64,000 nt of DNA from positions 7,316,001 through 7,380,000 of the forward strand of contig OX579641.1 of NCBI GenBank assembly GCA_951230915.1. Reading direction: 5' to 3'. The notes beneath the pieces are model-generated. The model saw only the letters and a program-made list of their open reading frames with translations, was not told the origin of the DNA and did not search any database. Made by a program: the position numbers and the translations under genes. The stretch is from Antitrichia curtipendula. Lineage: Eukaryota > Streptophyta > Bryopsida > Hypnales > Leucodontaceae. Shown piece after piece: positions 36,896 to 49,475 of this stretch. Positions within the stretch are counted from its first letter, which is position 1. Every line of letters begins with the position of its first letter.

Positions 36896-39800
36896 AGTGA
36901 CAAATGGTGCCCTTGAAGTCATTGGGCGTTGCATATCAAGGGGCAATGCTAATAAATCAACAACATTGTTGAAGTATTGGTTTGCCCATAGTACGGAAAA
37001 TTGTAGCAACAATGTCAAATCAGCAGGAGGTGCTTGGAAAGGAATTAATCCATGGCCGCCTTCTTTGTTGATCTTCAAAGATTCAACAAGTGCCGCAACA
37101 TGGCCAACTTTTGAAGATTCACCATTTCTTGGATCAGAGAGCTTGTGTAGATGTTTGTAGGTGCTTTTGCGAGATGGAGTACTCAATGTCAATGCCATCT
37201 ACCAATTTCAATTCAAACAATTGGGCATTGAAAAATATTAACACAACGTGTCCTAAGCTCACATTTGATCTGAATCTATTAACACTATAATAAGCTCAGA
37301 GCCATTGTAATTATTTAACAACGATTTTGTTTATTTTAAAGCAATACGGTTTAAGTTATGTACTTGAAGATATTTGAAGTCTATTTAAATTTGTTGCTCT
37401 TGTAATTCTCCTCTAACTCTTGTTGGTGATTCTCCTTCAACCCAATCTAATATAACGTCAATGACTACAATTTGAATTGTAATTACAAGTCAAGCTTTTG
37501 ACTATAGTTCTCTCAATTTTGATTCTACAAATCACTGTGGCACTAGCTCTCTATTGGCTCTGCTCTCCAATGCTCCAAGACTATTCCGCTCCATGGATCA
37601 CTATGACACTAACTTTGACTATCAATGGCTTTGGTCTTCAATGCACTTTCACAATTACACTTAGAGATGGTGAATTACTTTTCTTCAAAAGCTCTGCTCT
37701 CCAACTACTGATGCGCTATAAGAATTGCAATAGCTATGAGATTGGCTATAAAAAGTGCATGCAATTTGTTAGTGATTTGATAGGCGGTGGAAAGAAAATC
37801 CGGCCATGGCCATGTCTAGTCTTGCATTGAAGTGAGATGATGGGGCTAAATTCAACGAAACCTTTGCAAAATATTAAATCATTCTTCATTGCTAAACTCA
37901 TCATCATCCGAGTTGACATGTTATCATCTATTTGAGTAATTTTCACTCACTTATATTGATTTTATTCAACTAAATCCTTAAATGCTTCCAAGGCCTATGA
38001 CCATGAAATCATTATTTACCTATTACACTCACTTTTATCCCTGTAAAAGTAAGATAAAAAATGAGCTATATATTTTCAAATATGAAATTAAGTTTACTAT
38101 CTAATTTATCATGTGAAGGGACATCGAGGTCACTTCACATCAACTTATTGTATTAGATGGACTTCCATTGGAATTTACCTTAATTTTGAATAAGTTTCAT
38201 CGTAATTGTAGAATTCATCCATCTTAGGGTTTGAGTATTTAAATAGAGAGAGCTTTTTGACTTGACATTGTTGTCAAGTTAAGTTTTGCGAGTTGTTTTA
38301 GAAAAAATTATATGTTTTTGCTTTGCTTGGAGATGATGGTTTATCATTTATTAAAATCGTTACTTTTTTCTCACACTTGTACTCTTGGATTCTCCCTTTC
38401 ATAGTGTGAGAGTTGCTTGACTTTGAGTGTGTAGATTCTCTGGGGGTTTTCTTGGTGGGTGTGTTTGTTATGCATTCCAGCTTAGTTTTTGATTACATAT
38501 TTGATGATAGGTGTGACGCTCAATCTATTGTGTACTACCATCTTTGTTTACACGACAAATTGATTTTAATTATCTCAATCCAAATTTTAAAATTGAATGT
38601 TTAGTTTTATCCAATCATTCCAAGTTTCAAATTCTATAAATAAGATTTGTAAATTGTAATATTGATCAATTTTCAGTTAGAGTTAAAGTATGCTTCTAGA
38701 TTCATTATGTGAATTCCTTCCAATACCCTTTTGTCATAAGGTAGGACCACCCATTCTTGACCGAAGACCCATACTTAACCTATAGGATGTAGTTATTTCC
38801 AACTAAGGTTGGAACAAATTTCCAACCAAATCTTGGAATGTATTTTTTTCTCTTTTTCAAGATTGAGACTAATAAGGTCATAACACATGTCCCAAAATAG
38901 TGAGCAAAAAGAAATGAAATAATGAACAGGCTAGGAAAGTAGTTCTTGAATGATTGTAATTGGATGACAATTCTTGACATTGGATATGGGTCTACATCAA
39001 CTTCTGCCTTTTAAAATTCATAATAACTTAAGTTCAAGTGATAAAACGTCATAGTACTGTATTAAGTGGGTGCGCTGTCTAGGTCTATAATCATATACTT
39101 AGAGTTTGCTACCCTTAGATTTGTAGGATTCATTTTTAATTCAATTTTAAATTTTTTATAAAATATAATCATAAGATTAAGATATCTTGCTTGAACTATC
39201 TCATCTGTTGAGATTAGCATGTTTCAATTCCATCTTAGAGCTATTAACATTTTAATTTTCTCTACAATCTTGAACCTACTTCTATTTAACAATTTTTTAA
39301 TGAGTGAAAATGAAGTATGTGTTTTAAAAAAATAAAATCTAGACTCTCAATTCATTTCTTCAACATATAAATCAGAAATTCAAAATAATTATTGCAAAAA
39401 TTTTAAGCTGATAAGATTCAAAGTCAAAAAATCTAATTAAGCAAGGTGCATGAAAACTTTATTTATTCACTTTAAATGCAAATATCTTGCAATTTACACA
39501 ATTAGAGTCTTTTAAATTTCTTCTTTACGTTCTTAAACCAATCTATTATAAGATCCCATGGTTAGATATGCAAAAAAATAAAACATTAATGTTTTACTCT
39601 TTGCAATAGAAATGGCAATATTAAATGGTTGATTTTGGAACAACAATGCTAATGTGTGAGCATAGAAATGCGAGCATATGAGCCTTGAGCATATATACAA
39701 GTAGATATCCTAGAAACCATGAAGGTGTTTATAACATGAATACCTATAACATAGGTATCTATAACATAATTACACTTTAATCATCAAAAAATTCTAAATT

Positions 39801-41364
39801 CTAAACACCTATAACATAGGTGTATAGTCTTTTAGGCTCATGGGCTCATGATCCTAGGCACACATAATAGCAACCTTCATCTTGGGACAAGGTCCGGTTA
39901 AACTATTTAGGTTACATAAACTTGCAAAAAAATAAATAAATTGAGACATTGAAAGAAATAATAGATTCCCTGCTATTATGTGATGATGGAGTTAAGATTG
40001 TCATTAAAGTTTAGATTGCAATTGATCTTTCCATTTGAATGATTGTTGTGATCTTTTCTTTCATTTTGGATACATGTTTGTGACAAAGGTTCAATTTTGA
40101 GCTACTCTTTCCATTTCATTAATTGCTTTGGACTATTCTTGATTTTCACAAATTAGATTGGATTTGGAATTTATTTAACTATTCATTCACAATTGATTTG
40201 CTATGTTCACTTTACTAACTAGAGAGTGATAGTAACCATCAAAGAATTAAAGAAAAATATTTTTTTAATCAGTTTGTGATTAGATAAGACAATGCAATAG
40301 CAAGTAGTAGTCAGTTGGTTCATCTTCCAACAATAACCAAGGTAGCAAAGAATCCACTAAGGATATATTATCACATGAAGGCAATCAACAAGTCTTAGAG
40401 AAAATTCAATTGCAGTAATTTTGATTGGATTGAATTTAACTATAAAGATGGATAATTTTTTGGAAGATATGCAATAAAAAAAGGTAGACAAAGTATATTT
40501 GTTGATATTGGTTCATTGAATGTGAAGGTATCAACATTTCAAGAATATGCTAGCCAGAAATGAAGAAAACAATAGATTCTTATAGGTACATTATAGCGGT
40601 AGTAAGAAGATGACAACTATCATTAGGAGGGTTAATAGAACTTATAATTAGTCCTTCTATTGGCCTTGTTTTATGCAACCTATTATATAGGCAAATCATT
40701 GATTGTATTTTCACCTTTCCTAAAATTGTGTCAATTGTTGGTCTTTATCAAAGCATGTATAATTGAGTTTTTACACCATGAGGGAAAGTTGTGTTATGCT
40801 TTGATGATTTGTATCTTTGCAATTATTCAAAAGAAGATTTGGCGTTTTTGTATAGAGTTTCAGCTGCTAAATAGTATGGAATAATGGTAGATGAACACAA
40901 TGATTTTTCAACTACGGTCCATTTGGTTGTATTTGCCAAAAGTTTAAGATGGTGACTCCAATTGTATATTTCATAGTCTTGTACAAATCTCATCAAGATA
41001 TTTAAAAATATGCTACTTTGGTTTTTGAGGGTTTGTTGACCAATGTAAAAGAATGGAGAGTAGACACAATCAAGCATGTGCATAGCATTTGGGTTTGAAA
41101 GTGTTGCTACTATAATTGACCGTAAACTATAATAGATGCACATTTACAAGGAAGGATACATCTTTTTTGTATCTCCATTTATTTGTGTTGCACATGGAAC
41201 TAACTTTGCAACGCCACAATTGCAAAGGAAACTCTACGTGCTTAGATATATGTTTGAACAAATAGATAATGTGGTAAACAATATGGATGCATTCTTCAAG
41301 AAACCTTTCAAGAACAAGCCAACATTACAAGCTTTACAAGAGAATTTAATGATGCTAAAAAATA
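36896..41364. other. AT-rich intergenic DNA, no gene seen
   Basis: Many short open frames, none with a recognisable domain. A fragment of dispersed repeat R1 lies at 39040-39150 (GGGTGCGCTGTCTAGGTCTA). The frame at 41136-41384 could be a helical-protein relic (PTLQALQENLMMLKNTPS at its end), but I cannot assign it. Confidence 0.4.
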
Positions 41365-41946
41365 CTCCCTCTATCCCAAAATAAATTTAGGATTTTGTAG
41401 AAATGGTTAGATTAGTTTGTGAATAGCTCCTATTTTCAAAGGATTGTGTAGTTATTGTAGTTTCTACTAAACCCCACTAGATGTGAAAGAATGGAAGTCA
41501 ATAGTAAAACGGCATATATTCAAAACATGCGGTAAACTCAACAAATTTTTGGCCTTTCTGGAATTGCACTAGTGGCATTAATTTTGATCATTTTCCAAGC
41601 TATGTTGGTGTTGTAATGTCCATTGATGTCCTCTATATTTAATTTTGACAATGTCTTGTGATTCAAGCTGAAAAAATTATCAATAAGAGATTTGTTAGTA
41701 GCATTTTCTATAAAGTTGTGGGTTGAATTCTTTGCCTTTGGTTGGTTAGAGGTTGTGTTTCAATTTCCTTTGTAAAGATTGAATTGCTATATTGTCTCTA
41801 GAGCGTGGTATCTACAAATTCTATTGCTTCAAGATGATTGAACTAGCTTTAGTTGTTGTCCATCTAGTTGTAGAGAGCCAATATTGAATTTAATATGGGA
41901 CAAGTATACTTGAAAACCTTATATTTATTTTCAGACATGGAGGGAG
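41365..41946. mobile_element. Stowaway-like (Tc1/mariner) MITE
   Basis: It is flanked by TA (41363-41364, 41947-41948). Left end CTCCCTCTATCCCAAAATAA; the right end read in reverse is CTCCCTCCATGTCTGAAAAT. It is 582 bp, non-coding, and its terminal sequence matches the element at 33582-34495. Confidence 0.8.
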
Positions 41947-42496
41947 TATGAGTTTTTTTCTAAAAATGTTGAAAGACAAAACTTCAACTTTTGGAAAGGG
42001 CTAGAAAAAGCCTACATTTTGAAATTTAAGCACATTGAACTTGCAGTCAACATGGACATTTGCTCTAAAATTTTAGGATAAGATTCTCGAACAAGTCAAC
42101 CAAAAGATCCTATTGTTTGATTTGTTAAAAATAATTATTGATAAAAATTTTGACCTTGCCTTGGAGATGAGTATTTTGATGGAGATTTGGCCTTTAAACA
42201 TGATTGTCCTTTACATATTAAGAACCTAAATTTATGGTTGTCATTCTTTTTTTATTCATATGACACAAATCCCACAAGACTAGTATGTCAAAAGATTGTC
42301 ACATACTCAAGTAGAAATTACAATCACAATTGACTAGGAATCGCAATCATGTGACATTACCTTACCCAATGATCAAATTTTGATGAAGACACAAATTCCT
42401 AAACATATCTGACACTATCAGTCTATAGTCTTTATAATTAATTTCTAAATGACTAGACAAGGCCACAAGTGGCTTTTGCAACACTATTTTTTGTAC

Positions 42497-42515
42497 CTCT
42501 AGTCCTTTAGGGATT
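42497..42515. repeat. Orphan right end of a family C element
   Basis: AGTCCTTTAGGGATTAA has the form of the family C right terminus. The nearest left terminus with the same 13 bases (TTAATCCCTAAAG) is at 36039, 6.5 kb away. It is either an orphan end or the far end of a much-invaded element. Confidence 0.35.
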
Positions 42516-44000
42516 AATTTGAAATCTATTGAAATAGAAAAATCCAAATTACACAATCAACCTCAATTTTTATTAATGGTTGAAAAAAATTAGTAGCTAG
42601 TTCAAAGCTAGTTGCTAGAATTGGAAAAAAAATCCATTTGCATTTAGGAAACAAATGATACAAAATTGGAAGGAATTAGTAAGGTTGGAATTCAATTGGT
42701 GCATAGGAAAAAGTGAAGGATAATATAACTGCTTCTTTTAACATTTGGTAGATTTCACTTGCTACGAGATAATTGATATCCACATGGGACAAGATATCCA
42801 AATAATGTGGGCAAGGTATCAATTCGGAGGGCATGACCATTGGAGCTGAAGATTGACAAAAACAATACTTTGCTATAGTTATCAACTCGATGCATTGTCC
42901 TAAATTACTTGATTCATACTATGAGATGAGATTTGAGGCCAAGGGAGGGTTGTTTTAGGCTTGTTCTTCAAGCTATGAACTAGTTAGAATTTTAATTAAA
43001 TAAAATATTATATATATAATAATTAATTAAATAATATTATGTGCTTAGCACGATCACGGCCATGATGGCTAATTTGGCAAAGTTTCCATAGGTTCCTATT
43101 GTCCAAGAACTCACACTCTTGTTTTGACCTCAAAAATCATCTAATGCAAAATTGATGACTATAAAGATCAAAATGTAAAAAATTGTCTTCCTCAACAATA
43201 GAGGAAAAACAAAATTTAAAAAAATCAAAGCAAAATTCTACCATTCAGAAACCACAAAGAGTAAGAAGGCCACTTTGGAGCTTCAAATATATATATCCTT
43301 TACATCTATTGGCCAATTGATTAAGTAAATTCAAACTATAAATACGTTAAGAAATCTCACCAAATGCAAGAAGGACCTTTGCCGTAAACATTGAAGGGCT
43401 ACGTTAAAGAGCACTATATAGAGTTGAATGGAAGCTCCAATATTTGTATGGATTGGAGCAAAACATTAAGAAATGAAATGGAAGAGGAAATTTCAAAGAA
43501 AAAAGTAAAATTTGGACAATCCAAAACTACAAAGACCATGAAGAGACATTGAAGCTTCAATGTACCCCTCCTTGATATCCACTAACCAAATTGAAATGTG
43601 AATTCCAACAATCACTTAGTAATAGTACAATGTTGGCAAATTACAATTACCTAAAATTTTGGCAAACACCAAATTGATAGCAAAGCTTTGACCATAGGAG
43701 GTTTGGAAAACAAAATTTTTCAAAGTGCTAGTTGTCCAATACTCAAGATCTAAACCAAGTGCTAGTTGCCAAAAAACTCAGGTTTCAAAATCATGATAGT
43801 TGCAAAATCTCCAAGTTCAACCCCCATGATAATTGCTAAAGTTCCAAGGTTTTATATTTGCCATTTATTGCCAATATCTAAGTTTTTGGCAAAAAACCTT
43901 TGTTAAGAAAAATAAAAAATCCAATTTTTGCAAGGATAAGCAAAGCTAGGGACCCCAACAAAGATAGGGTATCAAGCTCCTAGGGGCACCCTAGTTGTGA
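42516..44000. other. AT-rich intergenic DNA, no gene seen
   Basis: No coding or structured feature is supported; two loosely similar stretches at 43210-43420 and 43490-43640 suggest an old direct duplication. Confidence 0.4.
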
Positions 44001-44402
44001 GGGGGCTCTCACACCCCACGCATATACGCTAAAATAAAGTGGAGGGTGGCGAGGTCCGCTAGGATCCACCTGATGGGTCGACAGTGGGAGCCTGGCGGAT
44101 TTGACAACCGCCGGGGGTGGTAGAGGGCCCTTTTTAATCTCCACCCTCTAATTGCACATGTATGGTTCTAGTGAGTAGGGAGGGTGAAATTGCTAATTGG
44201 AATCATTTGCAACCTCTCCTCATAGGAGTCGCAGCTCCAGAGCAGGTACTCTATCCACCTTTGCTTTCTTTTTGTTAGACTTTGGTGTTTTTTTGTATAA
44301 AACTTTTGTTTCAAATATGTTCATGTTTTTAAAGAGTTTCCAAGGAAGGTGAATTGTTAGACTTAGGGTTTAAGGGTTTCAATTTTTTTTAATTTTGTAG
44401 CT

Positions 44403-45372
44403 TTGAAGTTATTTCGTTGGTTTTGTGAACATGGAGGAAGAGAGTTTTTTTTGCAAATGGTTCTTTCAAGTAGTCCAACGCCATCGTCGGCTGGACCAAG
44501 TTCTCAAGCTTTTCCTCCTGTTTCTTCAATTCCTATAGGTCCCCCTCCACCCGTAGGTACACAGGCGGCACTTTTAGGAGCGACATTAGAGCAATGCCAC
44601 AATTAAATTTTTATTGTCTCAATGCAAGGAACACGTGGAGACTTACAACACTATGACAATGCAACAACATCAATGGAAGAAGATTCACAAGCTCTTTATA
44701 ACACAATTTCCTGTTGAGTGGGGCTGGAAGGTGAAGTCCTTTTTAGACAAGTGGGAGAAGCTGCACAGGAACTATTCCAAGATTAAGAAATTGAGGAACC
44801 AAACGGGGACCGGTGCTAGAGCCAGTGGTGCAAAGTTCATTTGATATGACCAAATTGACGAGATTTTCAACTTCACGGTGAAGGCCAACAGAGTACCAGG
44901 AGGAATGGACCAAGGGGTATTGATGCCGAGAATAGGGACCTCAAATGCTCTTGTTGATATCTCCAAAGAGCATGATGACGTTGGTCAGTCATCTCATTTG
45001 CAGTCATTGCCACGTGCCGTTCCAGATTCATCTACTAGCACCGTCCATAACAGCAGTGGAACTAGTCTACGAACACATGCATCTAATTTAATTAGCTGTT
45101 CTAGCAAAGGTACTTCTTCAAAACTTGCTAAGAGGGCCCAATTTCACATAAGCTTGATGGATACCTTGGACAAGTTGGCTGATTCTTCTATAGAAATAGA
45201 AGAACTCAGGATTGAAGCTTCTGTGACTATGCACAAAGAGAAACAAACAAAACGTCAAATAGAACGTGAAGAGAATAGGAAATTGGAGCTTGAACTGTTT
45301 CAATTGCACCAGACTGGTAGTGAGCGCTTGAAAGCTATGTTTGCAGATGTTGTTAAAAAGAATATGGAATAG
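44403..45372 (+). pseudogene. Harbinger Myb/SANT-like protein, broken
   Basis: The first frame (44403-44606) is Ser/Pro-rich. A second frame from 44614 carries a Trp/aromatic-rich trihelix or Myb-like region (HQWKKIHKLF, then WGWKVKSFLDKWEKL) of the kind paired with Harbinger transposases. A TGA at 44842-44844 interrupts it; the frame continues unchanged (YDQIDEIFNF) to a charged, probably coiled-coil C-terminus ending at 45372. TGG to TGA is the simplest cause. The link between the first and second frames needs either an intron or a frameshift. In the family this protein helps the transposase bind the transposon ends. Confidence 0.65.
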
Positions 45373-46069
45373 CTTTGACATTATTTTGATCTCACTATAT
45401 TGTACTCATCTTTTTTGTATGAATGCTATTTCATTTCATTAATGTTTTTATGAATGTTTTTATGAATGTTTTTATAATTTTATAATTATATTTCTATAAT
45501 AGTTCTATAATATTTCAATTATGTTTCAATCATGTTTCAATCATGTTTCTATAATTATTATTATTTTTTTTTTAAGAATTTTTATATAATTTGAACTTAA
45601 TTTAATTAAGTTTTGTCACAATTGAAGTGTACATGAGATATCTTTTAATCAATAAGAATAGAATTAATAAATAAATAACACAAGGTAGAAAAGAATGAAT
45701 TGTAAAATTCTAAACTCAATTTCTACTAGATATAAGAAAGTTTCCAATAAAGAACATTCAATATTTCAAAAACAAGTGTTTACTAACACGGTGGTTTCAT
45801 TTATAATTCAATGGACAGTAAATTCAACATGGCTAAATATTATTGTGGATTAAGTTCCACCCATGATGCAAATAATATATCTCTCATTGCTTCTTCTTCC
45901 AATTTAGCTGCTAGACTGTTACAAGGAAGTTGCATCCTTTCAATATGAAATCCAATATAAGGGTCATGCTGAAATCCAACATCTACATGCACATGTATGC
46001 ACTATCTCTTTAGCTTACAATAGTTGTGTAGAATGCAGCAAGCTAGGGTAACAAGAGCAACCTTATCAA

Positions 46070-47254
46070 CTAACATATTCGGAACCTTTTAAGAATTTGC
46101 CAACAATTCTTTAAAGCTCCAAATGCATGTTCAATAATTATTCTACTAGTATTGATAGAGGAGTCAAATTTGCGCAAAATATTACACGTTTTTAGTAAGG
46201 AATTAAATAAAAAAGGAAATTCTTGAATATGTTGAATAAATAAAATAAAATAAAACATACCTATTATAACCCACCATTGCTGGATTACCAAATTTGAAAT
46301 TCCAGAGCAAATATGGTCTATTTGGATAAGTTGTGTCACCAATCAAGTAAGGCTCAATATCCATTCCACTCAAGTGGATGACCGGCCTTGCTAAAATTTG
46401 TTTTGTACTTAATTGTGCAGCAACAAAAGATACAACAAATTGCCCAACATCATGTACACCTCCGGGTTGGCTCGCGCAAACATTTCAAAACATCATATTC
46501 GTGTCATATACTCTTTGTAAAACAATGCTATGAAATTTTTTCAATTAAAATAATCTTGTGGCATAGGAATGTATTGTTTGTCCGATTGAGTCTTGAGAAT
46601 AATATGGGAGCCATCAATTGCACAAACTATATTTGATAAACCAGTGATGCTCCTAAATATTTCTATATTGTTCTGAAGTCGATCGCCATGAGGTGTGTGA
46701 ATAAATTGATAGAAAAAAGTCAAAAAACCATCATCTCTAGTTTCCAGTGTCCAACAAACGATCATAGTATATTTTCGAATAGTAGACTCACTGCATCCAT
46801 AAAAAATGTACATCCTAGCACAACTTACACCATGTGCTAATCAATACAAAACAAATTTCACTTGTTTTTGAGTTAGAATAGGGGGCCTAACAAATGTAAC
46901 AACAATAGGATACAAATAGAGTGTTAATTAGTCAACTAACGCCTCAAATGCTAAAAAATCCATACGATATGTTTGCTAGTACCTCATATTCAACATTTCT
47001 GGAGATGTATGCCATACATTGCCTTTGACAACGTTGTAGTGGATATATTGACGTGGCTCCACCCACCACTTGTGACGTGAAAAATGTTGTCTCCAAACCA
47101 TAGCAACAATAATCAGAAGCAAACGCTGAACCCCTAAACCTCCCTCAATTTGAATTGCAACAATGGGCACTACACGACAACGTCGTCTACGGCCAAAGAA
47201 GGTCAACAACACAACTATAAACGTATAAAATACCAATAAGGTGTGGTTAGCCAT
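46070..47254 (-). pseudogene. PIF/Harbinger DDE transposase (HARBI1-like), broken
   Basis: The minus-strand fragments run in order: an N-terminal piece (47254-46976, with HKWWVEPRQ), a central piece (46813-46541) with the first catalytic Asp in CAIDGSHI, a frame-shifted piece with the second Asp in YLIGDTTYPNRPYL near 46340, and a last piece (46342-46070) with the catalytic Glu region IIIEHAFGALKNCWQILKRF near 46135-46085. Several stops and frameshifts separate them, so no full product can be made. The gap between the first two pieces may include an intron. Confidence 0.8.
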
Positions 47255-47615
47255 TTTTCTTCAATGCCTAAATCCTAAATCCTAAACCAAACTTCTTTTA
47301 GAATTATAAGGAAACTAAAAGACAATTAGGGATCCTAAACAAACAAGAACAAATTTAAAATAAAAGAACACCAAGAAGGTGTGATTAAATATTTAACTTC
47401 GATGCTTCAACTCTAAATCCTTAGTGCAATTTCCTTTAAATCCTACCAACAAATTGAAAGAGCCCCTAAACCTTGAACACACAAAACGCAATTAAAATTA
47501 AAAAAATAAGAGCCCTGTGGGCGCAAGATTATCCACCCTCGGTAATCGGGCGAACACCGACCAGGTTCTATGCCTTTATCCACCTTTTAAATATATGGGG
47601 GTGTTGTGAGCGCAG

Positions 47616-47934
47616 TCCACTGTGCCTTCCAAGCAATGGATCTTTTTTGTGCTAATGTTTTCTGAGTGTCGTGGATGGCAGCGAATACTACTAGAATTGC
47701 ATGGGTAACTAACAAGCTGACTGTGATGAGCAATGGTGATTGATAATTCCTAACTCCCTAACTATCTATCCTATGTATAGGGTTGGCTGGGTAGTTGGCG
47801 TCATTTCTAACGTCCCTAACTACGTGAGCGGGGACCCCTTACGTTCCTTCCAAGAGTGTTGAAGACTATTTTTGGAGGTTTGACACTTCTCTTGGAAGTT
47901 TCAACCCTACGGCTAACCCTAAGCTTAATTTTTT
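47616..47934. other. Spacer between Harbinger and LTR-type element
   Basis: No feature is recognised in this stretch of about 320 bp. Confidence 0.35.
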
Positions 47935-48240
47935 TCTCTAATTCCCAACTTCTAAATATAACTCTAGATTTTTACTCCTAAATTTAACTCTGGATTTTTA
48001 CTCCTAAATTTAACTCCAAATTTTTACTCCTAATATTTAACTCTAGATTTTTACTCCTAATTTTAACTCTGGATTTTTACTCCTAGATTTAACTCCAAAT
48101 TTTTACTCCTAATATTTACCTCTAAATTTATACTCCTACTTTTAACTCTAAATTTTCACTCCTAAATTTGACTCTAGTTTTGTACGTCCTAAAACTAACT
48201 CTAAGGTTTTACTCCTGAATTTAACTCTAATTCTCTAACT
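47935..48240. repeat. ~26-bp minisatellite (ACTCCTAAATTTAACTC)
   Basis: About twelve imperfect copies of a unit like TTTAACTCTAGATTTTTACTCCTAAA. It belongs to the interior of LTR-type copy B; copy A has only vague counterparts. Confidence 0.8.
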
Positions 48241-48999
48241 TCTATCTCCAATTTTTATCTTGACTTATCCTGGGTCACTATTCACTTGAACAGGCTAATT
48301 AAGGAAAAAATCAACGCTAATAAGGAAAAACACCAAGGTTTGATTCAAGGACTTACCTCGTCACTACCGGTGTCGGAAATGCGCTCGTCCGCATCCGCGC
48401 GCCCATTTCCATACTCCATGGTGGTCCTTGGGTCGTGGGAATTTTTCCCCAAGCTTACCGCTTATGTTATAAAAATTGTGGATCCCGTGTGATCTAACCT
48501 CTTTCTTTCCCTTCCTCTTTCTTTTTCTCTCCTTTTCTTTCCCTTTATCTCTTTCTACACTAACACTATTCTACCTAAGCTTTGATGGGTGTCTTACAAC
48601 TATAGATTCAAACCCCAAGAAGGTTGAATGTCCCTCCTACTTTCTTACACAACCTTGTCTTCGTGTCATCCTAATCCTACCTCCTAATGGTCACTATGAA
48701 TTCTCGAGATTTTCCTCCTAACACCTACTTAGCTAACCCTAGGTTACTATTTATCATCTCTCTCACCACCTCTCCTATTTCATTCCAATTCCCTCTAATC
48801 CCCCTCCATTCTTGCTAGTTCGAATTGGTGTGGAGAGAGAGATAGTATGCGAGTCTTTTTGTATGCAGGTTCTTTTTAATATTCCCAGACGTGCGGCTTC
48901 TCTTCTCTCCCCTTCCCTTGTTTTTCTTGCAATCAAGTTTCTTTCCAATTAAGCTTGACCCCTAGTTTTTGGACTTCCTTACCTAGACCAAGTTACGGG

Positions 49000-49315
49000 A
49001 TCACCCAAGGACCCCGACTCCCCAGCTCCCTGGACCCCGACTCCTTGGACGCTCGGACCCCAACTCATTGAGCCCCCAACCCCGGTGACTGACCCCCCCG
49101 TGACTGGACGCCTTTGCGACTGGGCCTCCGACCCCGTGACTGGACGCCCTTGCGACTGAGCCCCCAACCCTGTGACTGGACCACCCTTGCGATTGAACCC
49201 ACCTGGTGACTGGACAACCCCTGTGACTGAACCCACTCGAGACTGGACCAACCTGTGACTGAACCCACCCGGGACTTGGACGACCCCTGTGATTGAATCC
49301 TGCCTTGTGACTGAA
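49000..49315. repeat. C-rich minisatellite (CCCTGTGACTGAAC type)
   Basis: Roughly 17 degenerate units such as CCCTGTGACTGAACCCA. The plus strand is strongly C-rich and G-poor in most units, so there is marked strand asymmetry. Long open frames on the minus strand here come from the repeat periodicity. Confidence 0.75.
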
Positions 49316-49364
49316 CAGGGGTTCTGGTTTTGTTTTTTTCGGTTTCTAAAAGAAGACTGGATTT

Positions 49365-49475
49365 TTTGGGGGTTAACTAAGGAGCTGACTTTTGCTAGAC
49401 TAAGGAAACAGGATTTTTTGCTAGCTAAAGAAACGGGATTTTTGCTAACTAAAGGGACTTGGACTTTTACTACAC
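49365..49475. repeat. ~26-bp short tandem repeat (TTTTTGCTAGCTAAAG)
   Basis: Four imperfect units with TTGCTAG or TTGCTAAC followed by TAAAG/AAGGAAAC. Adjacent to the C-rich minisatellite within LTR-type copy B. Confidence 0.6.

Larger units (their letters stand above)
44001..47615. mobile_element. PIF/Harbinger-type DNA transposon, decayed
   Basis: The two genes typical of this superfamily are here in convergent orientation: a Myb/SANT-like DNA-binding protein (plus) and a DDE transposase (minus). Diverged ends resemble an inverted repeat: GGCTCTCACACCCC at 44004 and, in reverse, GCGCTCACAACACCCCC ending near 47613, both followed by an AT-rich then GTGG-type sequence. The 3-bp target duplication could not be fixed, so the boundaries are approximate. 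Confidence 0.75.

Noticed and set aside
36722..37198. 158-codon minus-strand frame overlapping a 130-codon plus-strand frame as a gene
   Set aside because: No domain is recognisable on either strand and part of it lies on a fragment of the non-coding FPF1 3' flank.
47262..47288. Interstitial telomere repeat (CCTAAAT-like units)
   Set aside because: Only about three degenerate units, and they do not match the plant CCCTAAA repeat.
48979..49268. 67-90-codon minus-strand frames rich in Gly, Val, Gln and Ser as a repeat protein
   Set aside because: They follow the period of the C-rich minisatellite, with no start context or neighbouring coding sequence.
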